Source: Thiohalomonas sp041685045
GTDB lineage: Bacteria > Pseudomonadota > Gammaproteobacteria > Thiohalomonadales > Thiohalomonadaceae
Assembly (NCBI GenBank): GCA_041685045.1
Contig: JAWLGP010000005.1
Coordinates: 62,001-126,000 of the forward strand
Length of the DNA: 64,000 nt
Direction: 5' to 3'
Part shown: in pieces, positions 56,410-64,000 of the stretch
Layout of the letters: the number at the start of each line of letters is the position of its first letter
Numbering within the stretch: the first letter of the stretch is position 1
Translations under genes and position numbers: made by a program
The notes under the pieces: generated by a model
Told to the model about the DNA's origin: nothing
Seen by the model: the letters and a program-made list of their open reading frames with translations, nothing else
The model's database searches: none

Positions 56410-56721
56410 ATGTACGCGGTAATCAAAACCGGTGGCAAACAGTATCGCGTGAGTCAGGGTGACACCCTGCGCGTGGAGAAGTTGCCCGTAGAAGTCGGCG
56501 GCAATGTTGAGCTGGATCAGGTGCTGATGGTCGCCAACGGCGACGATATCAAAATCGGCGCACCCATCGTAGACGGCGGCAAGGTGACGGCCACCGTTAA
56601 GGCCCATGGCCGTGGCGATAAGGTCCGGATCGTTAAGTTCCGCCGCCGTAAGCACCACATGAAGACCCAGGGTCACCGTCAGGACTACACCGAGATCGAG
56701 ATCACCGGTATTTCCGGCTGA
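56410..56721 (+). CDS. rplU: 50S ribosomal protein L21
   Basis: A 103-residue L21: MYAVIKTGGKQYRVSQGDTL, VDGGKVTATVKAHGRGDKVR, FRRRKHHMKTQGHRQDYTEI. Length and motifs are exact for the family. Start at 56410, not the in-frame extension upstream. Confidence 0.98.
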   Translation: MYAVIKTGGKQYRVSQGDTLRVEKLPVEVGGNVELDQVLMVANGDDIKIGAPIVDGGKVTATVKAHGRGDKVRIVKFRRRKHHMKTQGHRQDYTEIEITGISG

Positions 56722-56752
56722 TTCCGACCGATATACAAAGGGGTAGAGACAA

Positions 56753-57010
56753 ATGGCTCATAAAAAGGCAGGCGGCAGTACCCGTAACGGCCGCGATTCC
56801 GTTTCCAAGCGCCTCGGCGTCAAGCGCTACGGCGGTGAAAACGTGTTGGCCGGCAACATCCTGGTACGCCAGCGGGGTACCCGCTTCCATGCCGGTGTGA
56901 ATGTCGGCATCGGCAAGGACGACACCCTGTTCGCCAAGGCGGACGGTAAGGTCGTCTTCGAGGTCAAGGGTCCGAAAAATCGCAAGTTTGTCAGCATCGT
57001 TGCCGAATAA
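56753..57010 (+). CDS. rpmA: 50S ribosomal protein L27
   Basis: An 85-residue L27: MAHKKAGGSTRNGRDSVSKR, GENVLAGNILVRQRGTRFHA, VGIGKDDTLFAKADGKVVFE. It starts 31 bp after rplU. The flexible N-terminal AHKKAGGST reaches the peptidyl transferase centre. Confidence 0.98.
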   Translation: MAHKKAGGSTRNGRDSVSKRLGVKRYGGENVLAGNILVRQRGTRFHAGVNVGIGKDDTLFAKADGKVVFEVKGPKNRKFVSIVAE

Positions 57011-57036
57011 TCGGTAAAACGGTATTTGCGGTTACG

Positions 57037-57066
57037 GAAAAGCCCCGTTCTGACGGGGCTTTTTTG
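57037..57066 (+). terminator. Intrinsic terminator after rpmA
   Basis: AAAAGCCCCG / CGGGGCTTTTTT hairpin with a TTCTGA loop, between rpmA and obgE. It probably reduces transcription into obgE. Confidence 0.88.
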
Positions 57067-57086
57067 TTGGCAGGGCGGGGACAGTA

Positions 57087-58142
57087 ATGAAGTTTGTCGA
57101 TGAGGTTTCCATCCGGGTCGAGGCGGGCAAAGGCGGCAATGGCTGCGTCAGCTTCCGCCGGGAGAAGTACATCCCATTTGGTGGCCCGGACGGCGGCGAC
57201 GGGGGTGACGGCGGCAGCGTCTACCTGGTCGGTGACGTCAACCTCAATACTCTGATCGATTTCCGCTTCGAGCGGCGTTTCAAGGCGGAAAACGGTCGTC
57301 CGGGGCAGGGTCGCCAGTGCACCGGCAAGGGCGGCGCGGACCTGACCATCCGGGTGCCGGTGGGCACCATCGTTCGCGACCAGGAAACGGGTGAGCAACT
57401 TGGGGATATCGTAAAACCCGGTCAGCGCCTGTTGGTGGCCCAAGGCGGACGCCATGGCCTGGGGAACACCCACTTCAAGAGCAGTACCAACCGCGCGCCG
57501 CGCCGTGCCACGCCCGGCACACCGGGCGAAGAGCGGGACTTGCACCTGGAATTGAAGCTGCTCGCCGACGTGGGTCTGCTCGGCATGCCCAATGCCGGTA
57601 AGTCGACCCTGATCAGTGCCGTCTCCGCTGCCCGCCCAAAGGTGGCCGACTATCCGTTCACCACGTTGTACCCCAACCTGGGTGTGGTCAGCATCGACCC
57701 GCACCGCAGCTTCGTGATCGCCGATATTCCGGGCCTTATCGAGGGTGCGGCGGAGGGCGCCGGGTTGGGGATCCGCTTCCTCAAACACCTGGCACGCACC
57801 GAACTGTTGCTGCATCTGGTGGATGTCGCGCCGCTGGACGAGAGTGACCCGGTTGAGGCCGTGCGCGCCATCGAAAAGGAGCTGGAGAAGTTCAGTCCCG
57901 AACTGGCGGTGCGGGAGCGCTGGCTGGTGGTCAACAAGATGGACCTGATCGCGGAAGAGGAGCGGCAGGCGCGGATCGATGATCTGGTCGCCCGCCTGGG
58001 TTGGCAGGGCCCTGTATTCGGCCTGTCCGCGGCAACCCGCGAGGGTACCTGGCCGTTGATGCAGCGCATCATGAGCCACATCGAATCGAAACGGGAAGAG
58101 GAATCGCCGCGTTCAGAAGACGCTGGCGGAATCGGCGACTGA
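57087..58142 (+). CDS. obgE: GTPase ObgE/CgtA
   Basis: A 351-residue Obg GTPase for 50S assembly and stringent control. The Gly-rich Obg fold is at 1-158 (GKGGNGCVSFRREKYIPFGG, PDGGDGGDGGSVYL), then G domain motifs: G1 GMPNAGKST, G2/switch TTLYPN, G3 DIPGL, G4 NKMDL. A short acidic tail follows (EEESPRSEDAGG). Confidence 0.97.
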   Translation: MKFVDEVSIRVEAGKGGNGCVSFRREKYIPFGGPDGGDGGDGGSVYLVGDVNLNTLIDFRFERRFKAENGRPGQGRQCTGKGGADLTIRVPVGTIVRDQETGEQLGDIVKPGQRLLVAQGGRHGLGNTHFKSSTNRAPRRATPGTPGEERDLHLELKLLADVGLLGMPNAGKSTLISAVSAARPKVADYPFTTLYPNLGVVSIDPHRSFVIADIPGLIEGAAEGAGLGIRFLKHLARTELLLHLVDVAPLDESDPVEAVRAIEKELEKFSPELAVRERWLVVNKMDLIAEEERQARIDDLVARLGWQGPVFGLSAATREGTWPLMQRIMSHIESKREEESPRSEDAGGIGD

Positions 58143-58161
58143 TCCGTTATCTTGCATCGCC

Positions 58162-59286
58162 ATGATAAGCCGTGAACAACTGGGGAATCACAAGCGCTGG
58201 GTCGTCAAAATCGGCAGTGCCCTGCTGACCAACGACGGCCGCGGTCTCTATGCCGAAGGCATTGCCGACTGGGTCGAGCAGCTGGCGACCTTGCGCAAGG
58301 CCGGTATTGAAGTGGTGCTGGTCTCCTCCGGCGCCGTGGCCGAGGGCATGGGGCGCCTGGGCTGGAAAAAGCGCCCGCGAGCCCTGCATGAACTGCAGGC
58401 GGCCGCCGCGGTGGGGCAGATGGGGCTGGTGCAGGCCTACGAGTCGCGTTTTCAGCAGTACGGAATGCACACCGCCCAGATCCTGCTGACCCACGACGAC
58501 CTCTCCAACCGCAGCCGTTACCTGAATGCGCGCAGCACCCTGTCCACCCTTCTCAAATTGGGGGTGGTCCCTGTGGTCAACGAGAACGACACGGTGGTCA
58601 CCGACGAAATCCGCTTCGGTGACAACGACACGCTGGGCGCGCTGGTGGCGAATCTGGTGGAGGCGGACCTGCTGGTGATCCTCACCGACCAGCTCGGCCT
58701 GTTCGACAAGGACCCGCGCAGCAATCCGGACGCGCGGTTGGTTGCCGAAGGCCAGGCCAACGATCCCACCCTGACGGCGATGGCGGGGGGCAGTGCCGGC
58801 GTGCTGGGGCGTGGCGGCATGCTGACCAAGCTGCGTGCCGCACGACTGGCCGCCCGTTCCGGGGCGGCAACGGTGATCGTCGGCGGCCGCCAGCCGAAGG
58901 TACTGACCCGCCTGGCCGCGGCCGAACCGCTAGGCACACTGTTGCTGCCGGACAAGGAGCCGTTGGTTGCCCGCAAGCAGTGGCTGGCCGGGCACCTGCA
59001 GATGCGGGGCCGCCTGGTGCTGGACGACGGTGCCGTGCGGGTGTTGAGGGAAGAAGGACGTAGCCTGCTCGCGGTCGGGGTGCGCCAGGTGGTCGGGGAT
59101 TTTGATCGCGGCGAGATGGTCGCCTGCGAGGACCTGAACGGACAGGAGGTGGCCCGCGGCTTGGTCAACTACGACGCCGAAGACAGCCGAAAGATTATCG
59201 GCTTGCCGTCCAGCCGATTCGAAGAGGTGATCGGCTACGTGGATGAGCCGGAACTGATCCACCGGGACAACCTGGTCCTGCTTTGA
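58162..59286 (+). CDS. proB: Glutamate 5-kinase
   Basis: A 374-residue ProB, first enzyme of proline synthesis. Amino-acid kinase domain: WVVKIGSALLTNDGRGLY, VLVSSGAVAEGMGRLGW, VVPVVNENDTVVTDEIRFGD, NDTLGALVANLVEADLLVIL, MLTKLRAARLAARSGAATVI. C-terminal PUA domain (MRGRLVLDDGAVRVLREEGR, NYDAEDSRKIIGLPSSRFEE). Length typical (367-375). Confidence 0.97.
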   Translation: MISREQLGNHKRWVVKIGSALLTNDGRGLYAEGIADWVEQLATLRKAGIEVVLVSSGAVAEGMGRLGWKKRPRALHELQAAAAVGQMGLVQAYESRFQQYGMHTAQILLTHDDLSNRSRYLNARSTLSTLLKLGVVPVVNENDTVVTDEIRFGDNDTLGALVANLVEADLLVILTDQLGLFDKDPRSNPDARLVAEGQANDPTLTAMAGGSAGVLGRGGMLTKLRAARLAARSGAATVIVGGRQPKVLTRLAAAEPLGTLLLPDKEPLVARKQWLAGHLQMRGRLVLDDGAVRVLREEGRSLLAVGVRQVVGDFDRGEMVACEDLNGQEVARGLVNYDAEDSRKIIGLPSSRFEEVIGYVDEPELIHRDNLVLL

Positions 59287-59311
59287 CGCGCTCCGCATCG
59301 CTCCTGAGCGG

Positions 59312-59490
59312 TGCGGTTCGTTTCTCACCCCACCCGAATGCTTTCCCCGCGTCGGCCCGAACCGCTCTCCTTGTGAGAGGGGTGGACGTAGCGAACCGCC
59401 ATCAGTCGAGAACCGGTGCGGTTCGTCCCTCGCCACACCCTTGCGAGTGCTTTACCAGGGTTCGGCGATGTGGTCGCAGCGAACCGCACA
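59312..59490. repeat. Two tandem imperfect palindromic repeats between proB and rpsT
   Basis: Copy 1 (about 59312-59397) and copy 2 (about 59416-59491) both start GGTGCGGTTCGT and end GCGAACCGC, with the inner CACCC...GTGCTTT-type blocks in the same order. No coding frame is supported. Interspersed structural repeats of this kind are common between genes in such genomes. Confidence 0.7.
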
Positions 59491-59510
59491 TGATCACGAA
59501 TCCGTACCAT

Positions 59511-59541
59511 AAAAAAAGCCGACCCGGAGGTCGGCTTTCAA
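59511..59541 (-). terminator. Intrinsic terminator of rpsT
   Basis: On the minus strand AGCCGACC / GGGTCGGCT closes a stem followed by seven T. It lies about 32 bp after the rpsT stop. Confidence 0.88.
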
Positions 59542-59572
59542 GCAAGGAGAACTACTCGCAGTGATGCGCTAA

Positions 59573-59836
59573 TTAAGACAGCGCGCGAATGCGGGAGTTC
59601 AGACGGCTCTTGTGGCGAGCGGCCTTGTTCTGGTGGATCTGGCCCTTGCCGGCCATGGAGTCGATCACCGGGACCGCTGCCTTGTAGGCGGCGTCAGCAT
59701 TGGCTTTGTCGCCGGATTCGATGGCCTTGATAACCTTCTTGATGGCGGTGCGCAGGGTGGAACGCTGGGCCACGTTGCGGGCGCGACGGACGAGTGCCTG
59801 GCGGGCGCGCTTTTTGGCTTGAGCTGAGTTGGCCAA
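59573..59836 (-). CDS. rpsT: 30S ribosomal protein S20
   Basis: An 87-residue S20: MANSAQAKKRARQALVRRAR, NVAQRSTLRTAIKKVIKAIE, AAVPVIDSMAGKGQIHQNKA, ARHKSRLNSRIRAL. It has a strong promoter and its own terminator, so it is monocistronic. Confidence 0.98.
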   Translation of the reverse strand: MANSAQAKKRARQALVRRARNVAQRSTLRTAIKKVIKAIESGDKANADAAYKAAVPVIDSMAGKGQIHQNKAARHKSRLNSRIRALS

Positions 59837-59885
59837 GATAATCTACTCCCTAAATCGCAAGTCAGCGAATTCGTAAAGGCCGGGC

Positions 59886-59914
59886 AATATAAGGTGTTCG
59901 GGCCCCCGTGTCAA
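59886..59914 (-). promoter_or_regulatory. Strong sigma-70 promoter of rpsT
   Basis: On the minus strand TTGACA (59914-59909), 17-bp spacer and TATATT (59891-59886): a full -35 consensus and near-consensus -10. Confidence 0.85.
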
Positions 59915-59981
59915 CCGTGCGCCGCAACAGGTCCTCTCCCGTTCCCCGGCGCAAGCAGGGTAAACGGATACTCACCGAAGA

Positions 59982-60131
59982 GCGATGTAAGTCCTTGAAA
60001 GCAGGTACGCTGTAAATACATCCCTGTACGCTCGACGGCCGCATCCCTCGACCGTATGTTCCAGACACGGTCTACCTCCTGCATCCATGCAGTCGTGCGG
60101 CCGACGACCTGCTTTCAAGGACTTACATCGC
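59982..60131. repeat. Intact palindromic element, 150 bp
   Basis: Perfect 25-bp inverted arms (GCGATGTAAGTCCTTGAAAG plus CAGGT, at 59982-60006 and 60107-60131). The core includes TAAATACATCCCTGTACGCT and CGACGGCCGCATCCCT. The core matches (inverted) that of the element split by the prophage at 1949-2086, but the arms have different sequences. It lies between rpsT and murJ. Confidence 0.85.
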
Positions 60132-60247
60132 TTGCAGCACGGCCGTGACGTTAGTATGCGTTCACCCTGCCGGCGCAAGTGGCGCGGTGACGATATCCGT
60201 CCGGGCGGGTTATGATGCCCGTTTTGGGTTGGGGATCAAACGCCTGC

Positions 60248-61807
60248 ATGAGCCGCTCGTTGCTCAAATCGACCGCGGTGGTCAGCGCCATGACGATGAT
60301 TTCGCGCGTGCTGGGCTTCGTGCGGGACGTGGTGTTCGCCACTTTTTTCGGCGTCGGCGCCGGTACGGACGCCTTCTTCGTGGCCTTCAAAATCCCCAAC
60401 TTTTTCCGGCGGCTGTTTGCGGAAGGGGCGTTTTCGCAGGCCTTCGTCCCGGTTCTTTCCGAGTACAAGACGAAGCACGGTCAGACGGCGGTACGGGAGC
60501 TGGTCGGGGCGGTGACCGGGGCGTTGGGGCTGGTGCTGCTGGGGCTGACGCTGCTGGTGGTACTTATCTCGCCCGTGGTCACGGGCATCTTTGCCCCCGG
60601 CTTCATCGATGACCCGGCAAAGTTCGGTCTGGCCTCGGAGATGCTGCGGATCACCTTTCCGTATCTCTTTTTCATCTCGCTGACGGCACTGGCCGCAGGG
60701 GTGCTGAATACCTATGGCCACTTCGCGGTGCCTGCCTTTACGCCGGTCTGGCTCAATGTGGTCCTGATCGGCGCGGCGGTCTGGGCCGCGGAACTGGCTG
60801 ATCCGCCGGTGGTGGCTCTGGCCTGGGGCGTGTTCGTCGCCGGCCTGGTGCAGCTGCTGTTTCAGCTGCCGAGCCTGCTGCGACTTGGAGTGCTGGCGCT
60901 ACCGCGCCCGGACTGGCACCACGAGGGGGTGCGGCGGATCCTGCGCTTGATGCTGCCGGCCCTGTTCGGCTCTTCGGTGGCGCAGATCAATCTCCTGCTC
61001 GACACGGTGATTGCCTCATTCCTGGTCACCGGCTCTGTCTCGTGGCTCTACTATTCGGATCGGCTGGTCGAGTTTCCGCTGGGGGTTTTCGGCATCGCTC
61101 TGGCCACGGTGATCCTGCCGAGCCTCTCCACCCGCCACGCCGAGGCCGACAGCGAGGCCTTCGCCGGCATGCTCGACTGGGCGGTGCGGTGGGTGATGCT
61201 GATTGCACTGCCGGCCTCCATCGGCCTCGTGATCCTGGCCGGGCCCATGCTGGCGACTCTGTTCGGCCACGGCGAGTTCGGTGCGGAAGATGTGCGCATG
61301 GCGACTCTCAGCCTGATGGCCTACGGGCTGGGACTGACCGGATTCATGTTGGTCAAGGTGCTGGCCCCCGGTTTCTACTCCCGCCAGGACACCAAAACCC
61401 CGGTGCGGATTGGCATTTACGCCATGGTTGCCAACATGGGGCTGAACGTCGCCTTCGTGGTGCCGATGGTGCTGGCGGGGGTGCCGGGACCGCACGCGGG
61501 CCTGGCGCTGGCCACGGCTGCATCGGCGTTTCTGAATGCCGGCCTGCTGTTTCGCACGCTGCGCGCCGAAGGCTTTTATCGGGCGACACCCGGCTGGCCC
61601 CGTTTTCTGCTCCAGTTGGGGCTCTCCTGCGGGGCGCTGGCGGTGTTCCTGCTGTGGGCGGCGGGGCCGCTGGCGGACTGGCTGGCCCTGGGGCCGTGGG
61701 AGCGCGGGGGGCGCCTTGCCGCGGTCATCGGCGGTGCGGCGGTGGTCTACTTCGCCGTGCTGTTTGCCACCGGGGTGCGCCCGCGGCATCTGGCGGGACG
61801 TCGGTGA
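60248..61807 (+). CDS. murJ: Lipid II flippase MurJ (MviN)
   Basis: A 519-residue MurJ with about 14 membrane helices: MSRSLLKSTAVVSAMTMISR, VLGFVRDVVFATFFGVGAGT, DAFFVAFKIPNFFRRLFAEG, AFSQAFVPVLSEYKTKHGQT. The conserved Arg and Asp residues of the central cavity are present. Start at 60248 (MSRSLL) instead of the 12-codon-longer frame. It flips lipid II across the inner membrane. Confidence 0.97.
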   Translation: MSRSLLKSTAVVSAMTMISRVLGFVRDVVFATFFGVGAGTDAFFVAFKIPNFFRRLFAEGAFSQAFVPVLSEYKTKHGQTAVRELVGAVTGALGLVLLGLTLLVVLISPVVTGIFAPGFIDDPAKFGLASEMLRITFPYLFFISLTALAAGVLNTYGHFAVPAFTPVWLNVVLIGAAVWAAELADPPVVALAWGVFVAGLVQLLFQLPSLLRLGVLALPRPDWHHEGVRRILRLMLPALFGSSVAQINLLLDTVIASFLVTGSVSWLYYSDRLVEFPLGVFGIALATVILPSLSTRHAEADSEAFAGMLDWAVRWVMLIALPASIGLVILAGPMLATLFGHGEFGAEDVRMATLSLMAYGLGLTGFMLVKVLAPGFYSRQDTKTPVRIGIYAMVANMGLNVAFVVPMVLAGVPGPHAGLALATAASAFLNAGLLFRTLRAEGFYRATPGWPRFLLQLGLSCGALAVFLLWAAGPLADWLALGPWERGGRLAAVIGGAAVVYFAVLFATGVRPRHLAGRR

Positions 61808-61902
61808 GCCGTGGGCCCAAGTTCGCCGCCACTCCGGGCCTTCGTTATAATCGGTCTCTTTCGCCGAGCAAGAATGATGGCCGACCACAAAGACGCCGAA
61901 TG

Positions 61903-61986
61903 CGTAGGATGCGTTGAGGCAAGAAACGCATCGCGTCGCTTGCCCGCGCCAACGATGGGTTTCGCTGCGCTCAACCCATCCTGCGT
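61903..61986. repeat. Interspersed palindromic repeat between murJ and ribF
   Basis: GTAGGATGCGTTGAGGCAAG is answered by the inverted CTGCGCTCAACCCATCCTGC about 60 bp later, with AAACGCATCG / CGATGGGTTT inside. This arrangement is widespread in environmental gammaproteobacteria; from memory it is a repetitive intergenic element. No gene lies here. Confidence 0.72.
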
Positions 61987-62009
61987 GGCAGTGAACGTCG
62001 GGTAGTGGC

Positions 62010-62981
62010 ATGGAGTTGATTCGCGGTCTGTACAACTTGCGTCCCGGACACCACGGCTGCGTGGCGACCATCGGCAATTTCGACGGCGTTCACCTCGGCC
62101 ATCAGGCGGTGCTCGGACAACTGGCGGAAAAAGGGGCGGAGCTCTGCCTGCCAACGGCGGTGATCACCTTCGAGCCGCTCTCCCGCGAATATTTTGCCCC
62201 GCAGACGGCGCCGCCACGGCTGACGCGCTTTCGGGAGAAGCTGAAGGCGTTGAGCCGCTTTTCGGTTGACCGGGTTCTGGCGTTGTCGTTCCGGGAGCAT
62301 CTGGCGCAACTGCCCGCGGAGGAGTTCATTCGTCGCGTGTTGGTCGACGGGCTGGGCGTGCGTTACCTGGTGGTGGGCGATGATTTTCGCTTCGGGGCCG
62401 GTCGCGAGGGCGATTTTGCCCTGCTGCAGGCGGCTGGACGGCGCCACGGTTTCGAGGTGGTGAACATGCACACCTTCCGCCTCGGCGGTGAGCGGGTGAG
62501 CAGCACCCGCATCCGCGAGGCCCTGGCCCACGGCGATCTGGACGGCGCCGAACAGCTGCTCGGGCGACCCTACCGGATGTGTGGACGGGTCGCACATGGC
62601 GACAAGCGCGGCCGGACCATTGGCTTCCCCACAGCCAACATCCGGATGCACCGGATGATCGCCCCGGTTGATGGCGTTTTTGCGGTGGAGATGTTCGGCA
62701 TCACCGGCGAACCGGTTCCCGGCGTGGCCAATGTCGGCAAGCGCCCGACGGTGGACGGCACCCGCAGCCTGCTCGAAGTGCACCTGTTCGATTTCGACGG
62801 TGACATCTACGGCCGCCATGTGCAGGTGGACTTTTTGAAGCGGATCCGGCCCGAAAAACGCTTCGAATCGTTCGAGGCACTCAAGGTCCAAATCGAAAAG
62901 GACGCAGCCGATGCCCGCGCCTATTTCGAACGCCGGTCAGGAAAGAGTGATCCGCAAATGAACGCAAATGAACGCAAATAG
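62010..62981 (+). CDS. ribF: Bifunctional riboflavin kinase / FAD synthetase
   Basis: A 323-residue RibF making FMN and FAD. FAD synthetase part: GCVATIGNFDGVHLGHQAVL (HxGH nucleotidyl motif), RYLVVGDDFRFGAGREGDF, VSSTRIREALAHGDLDGAEQ. Riboflavin kinase part: YRMCGRVAHGDKRGRTIGFP and TANI, PVPGVANVGKRPTVDGTRSL, LEVHLFDFDGDIYGRHVQVD. The last residues (DPQMNANERK) and the stop come from the repeat at 62949-63027, which has extended or replaced the natural end. Confidence 0.96.
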   Translation: MELIRGLYNLRPGHHGCVATIGNFDGVHLGHQAVLGQLAEKGAELCLPTAVITFEPLSREYFAPQTAPPRLTRFREKLKALSRFSVDRVLALSFREHLAQLPAEEFIRRVLVDGLGVRYLVVGDDFRFGAGREGDFALLQAAGRRHGFEVVNMHTFRLGGERVSSTRIREALAHGDLDGAEQLLGRPYRMCGRVAHGDKRGRTIGFPTANIRMHRMIAPVDGVFAVEMFGITGEPVPGVANVGKRPTVDGTRSLLEVHLFDFDGDIYGRHVQVDFLKRIRPEKRFESFEALKVQIEKDAADARAYFERRSGKSDPQMNANERK

Positions 62982-63027
62982 GACTTGGCTTGATCCATTT
63001 GCGTTTTTCGCGTTCATTTGCGGATCC
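62949..63027. repeat. Inverted repeat overlapping ribF stop
   Basis: GATCCGCAAATGAACGC (62949-62965) is inverted at 63010-63026. A tandem AAATGAACGC unit and its partial inverse lie inside. The left arm encodes the last ten codons of ribF including the stop. It may also work as a stem-loop between ribF and ileS. Confidence 0.82.
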
Positions 63028-63074
63028 TTAATTTATCGGGATTAACCGCGCACTCGCGCTCTGTGATGTGACCA

Positions 63075-64000
63075 ATGGCTGATTACAAGAACACGCTGAA
63101 CCTTCCTACCACCGACTTTCCGATGCGCGGCAACCTGGCGCAGCGGGAGCCGGAGATGCTCGCTGCCTGGGAAAAGAAGGGGCTGTACCAGGCGATTCGC
63201 TCCGCCTGCGCCGGGCGCGACCAGTTCATCCTGCATGACGGCCCTCCGTATGCGAACGGCGATATCCACATCGGCCATGCGGTCAACAAGATCCTGAAGG
63301 ACATCATCGTCAAGTCGAAGACCCTCTCCGGCTTCGATGCCCCCTACGTACCGGGGTGGGACTGCCATGGCCTGCCCATCGAACTGCAGGTGGAGCGCTC
63401 GATCGGCAAGCCGGGGGTGACGGTGAAGACCCATGAGTTTCGCCAGAAGTGCCGTGAGTATGCGGCGCAGCAGGTGAACGGCCAACGCGAGGACTTCAAG
63501 CGCCTGGGCGTGTTCGGGGACTGGGACAACCCGTACCTCACCATGGATTTCCAGTTCGAGGCGGACATCATCCGTACCCTCGGGCGGATCATAGAAAAAG
63601 GCCACCTGCACAAGGGCTTCAAGCCGGTGCACTGGTGCACCGACTGCGGCTCGGCGCTGGCCGAGGCGGAGGTGGAGTACGAGGACAAGACCTCGCCCGC
63701 CATCGACGTGCGCTTCGAGGTGCTGGACGAGGGGCTGCTCATGGAGCGTTGCCATCACGTGGAGAATGCCCACGGCGAAGGCCCGCTCTCGGTGGTGATC
63801 TGGACGACCACCCCCTGGACCCTGCCGGCCAACCAGGCGGTGGCGCTGAATGCGGAACTGGAGTACGCGGTGGTGCAGTGCGAAGGCGTGCACGAGCACG
63901 GCCCGGAGCGGCTGGTCGTGGCCGAGGCGATGCTGAAGGACGTGATGGCGCGCTGGGACGTGGAGCACTACCGCGTGATCGCCTACTGCCGTGGCGCCGA
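63075..64000 (+). CDS. ileS: Isoleucyl-tRNA synthetase, 5' part (runs off right edge)
   Basis: The first 308 codons of IleRS: MADYKNTLNLPTTDFPMRGN, the class I HIGH motif in DGPPYANGDIHIGHAVNKIL, YVPGWDCHGLPIELQVERSI, and the start of the editing domain (VIWTTTPWTLPANQAVALNA). The KMSKS motif and anticodon domain lie outside the window. The murJ-ribF-ileS order is the common gammaproteobacterial one. Confidence 0.97.
   Translation, partial: MADYKNTLNLPTTDFPMRGNLAQREPEMLAAWEKKGLYQAIRSACAGRDQFILHDGPPYANGDIHIGHAVNKILKDIIVKSKTLSGFDAPYVPGWDCHGLPIELQVERSIGKPGVTVKTHEFRQKCREYAAQQVNGQREDFKRLGVFGDWDNPYLTMDFQFEADIIRTLGRIIEKGHLHKGFKPVHWCTDCGSALAEAEVEYEDKTSPAIDVRFEVLDEGLLMERCHHVENAHGEGPLSVVIWTTTPWTLPANQAVALNAELEYAVVQCEGVHEHGPERLVVAEAMLKDVMARWDVEHYRVIAYCRGA

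Noticed and set aside
60236..62077. Long minus-strand frames opposite murJ
   Set aside because: Shadows of a confidently identified membrane protein gene.

Overview
The window is high-GC DNA from a gammaproteobacterium. The host genes fit a Chromatiales/Ectothiorhodospirales-like organism: rplU-rpmA-obgE-proB, ispB, rpsT, murJ-ribF-ileS, rlmM, htpX with an nhaR-type regulator, and a PQQ-type sugar dehydrogenase. The species cannot be fixed from sequence alone. Short interspersed palindromic elements lie between several host genes.

Layout. 1-962: 5' part of a gene that runs off the left edge, probably a PilZ-type signalling protein. 1230-1949: 3' remnant of an RtcB RNA ligase gene. 1949-2086 plus 41931-41954: one host palindromic element split by a complete Mu-like prophage. 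2087-41925: the prophage (39.8 kb, TGT...ACA ends, 5-bp target duplication GTCCC). 41950-46527: sugar dehydrogenase, rlmM, a small membrane protein, nhaR-like regulator and htpX. 46680-54861: a LuxR-type regulator and an unusual minus-strand cluster (large surface protein, a paralogue of its C-terminal module, a lipoprotein, a Tat-like mini-protein, an HprK-related kinase and a nucleotidyltransferase). 55202-64000: tRNA-Pro, ispB, rplU, rpmA, obgE, proB, rpsT, murJ, ribF and the start of ileS.

The prophage has a full Mu gene set in an order different from Mu. The repressor and operators sit near the middle (21.4-21.9 kb). Early and replication genes (ner, transposase A, ATPase B, gam, gemA, mor), lysis genes, terminase, portal, F and G run rightward to the right end. 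Protease/scaffold, capsid, tail, baseplate and fibre genes run leftward from 18.9 kb to the left end. Both late blocks begin at a nearly identical 30-bp palindromic site in the same orientation relative to transcription, so one Mor-type activator could switch on both. Behind the repressor lies a leftward set of small genes likely to be expressed in the lysogen, and several small genes are oriented against their surrounding operon (moron-like).

The most interesting points are the centre-out prophage architecture with precisely definable ends, the C-terminal IDPY motif shared by the transposase and a small early protein, the lysogenic cassette with a miniature MuF-type zinc protein, and the HprK-related kinase/nucleotidyltransferase/mini-peptide/surface-protein cluster with a lux-box-like site at its head.
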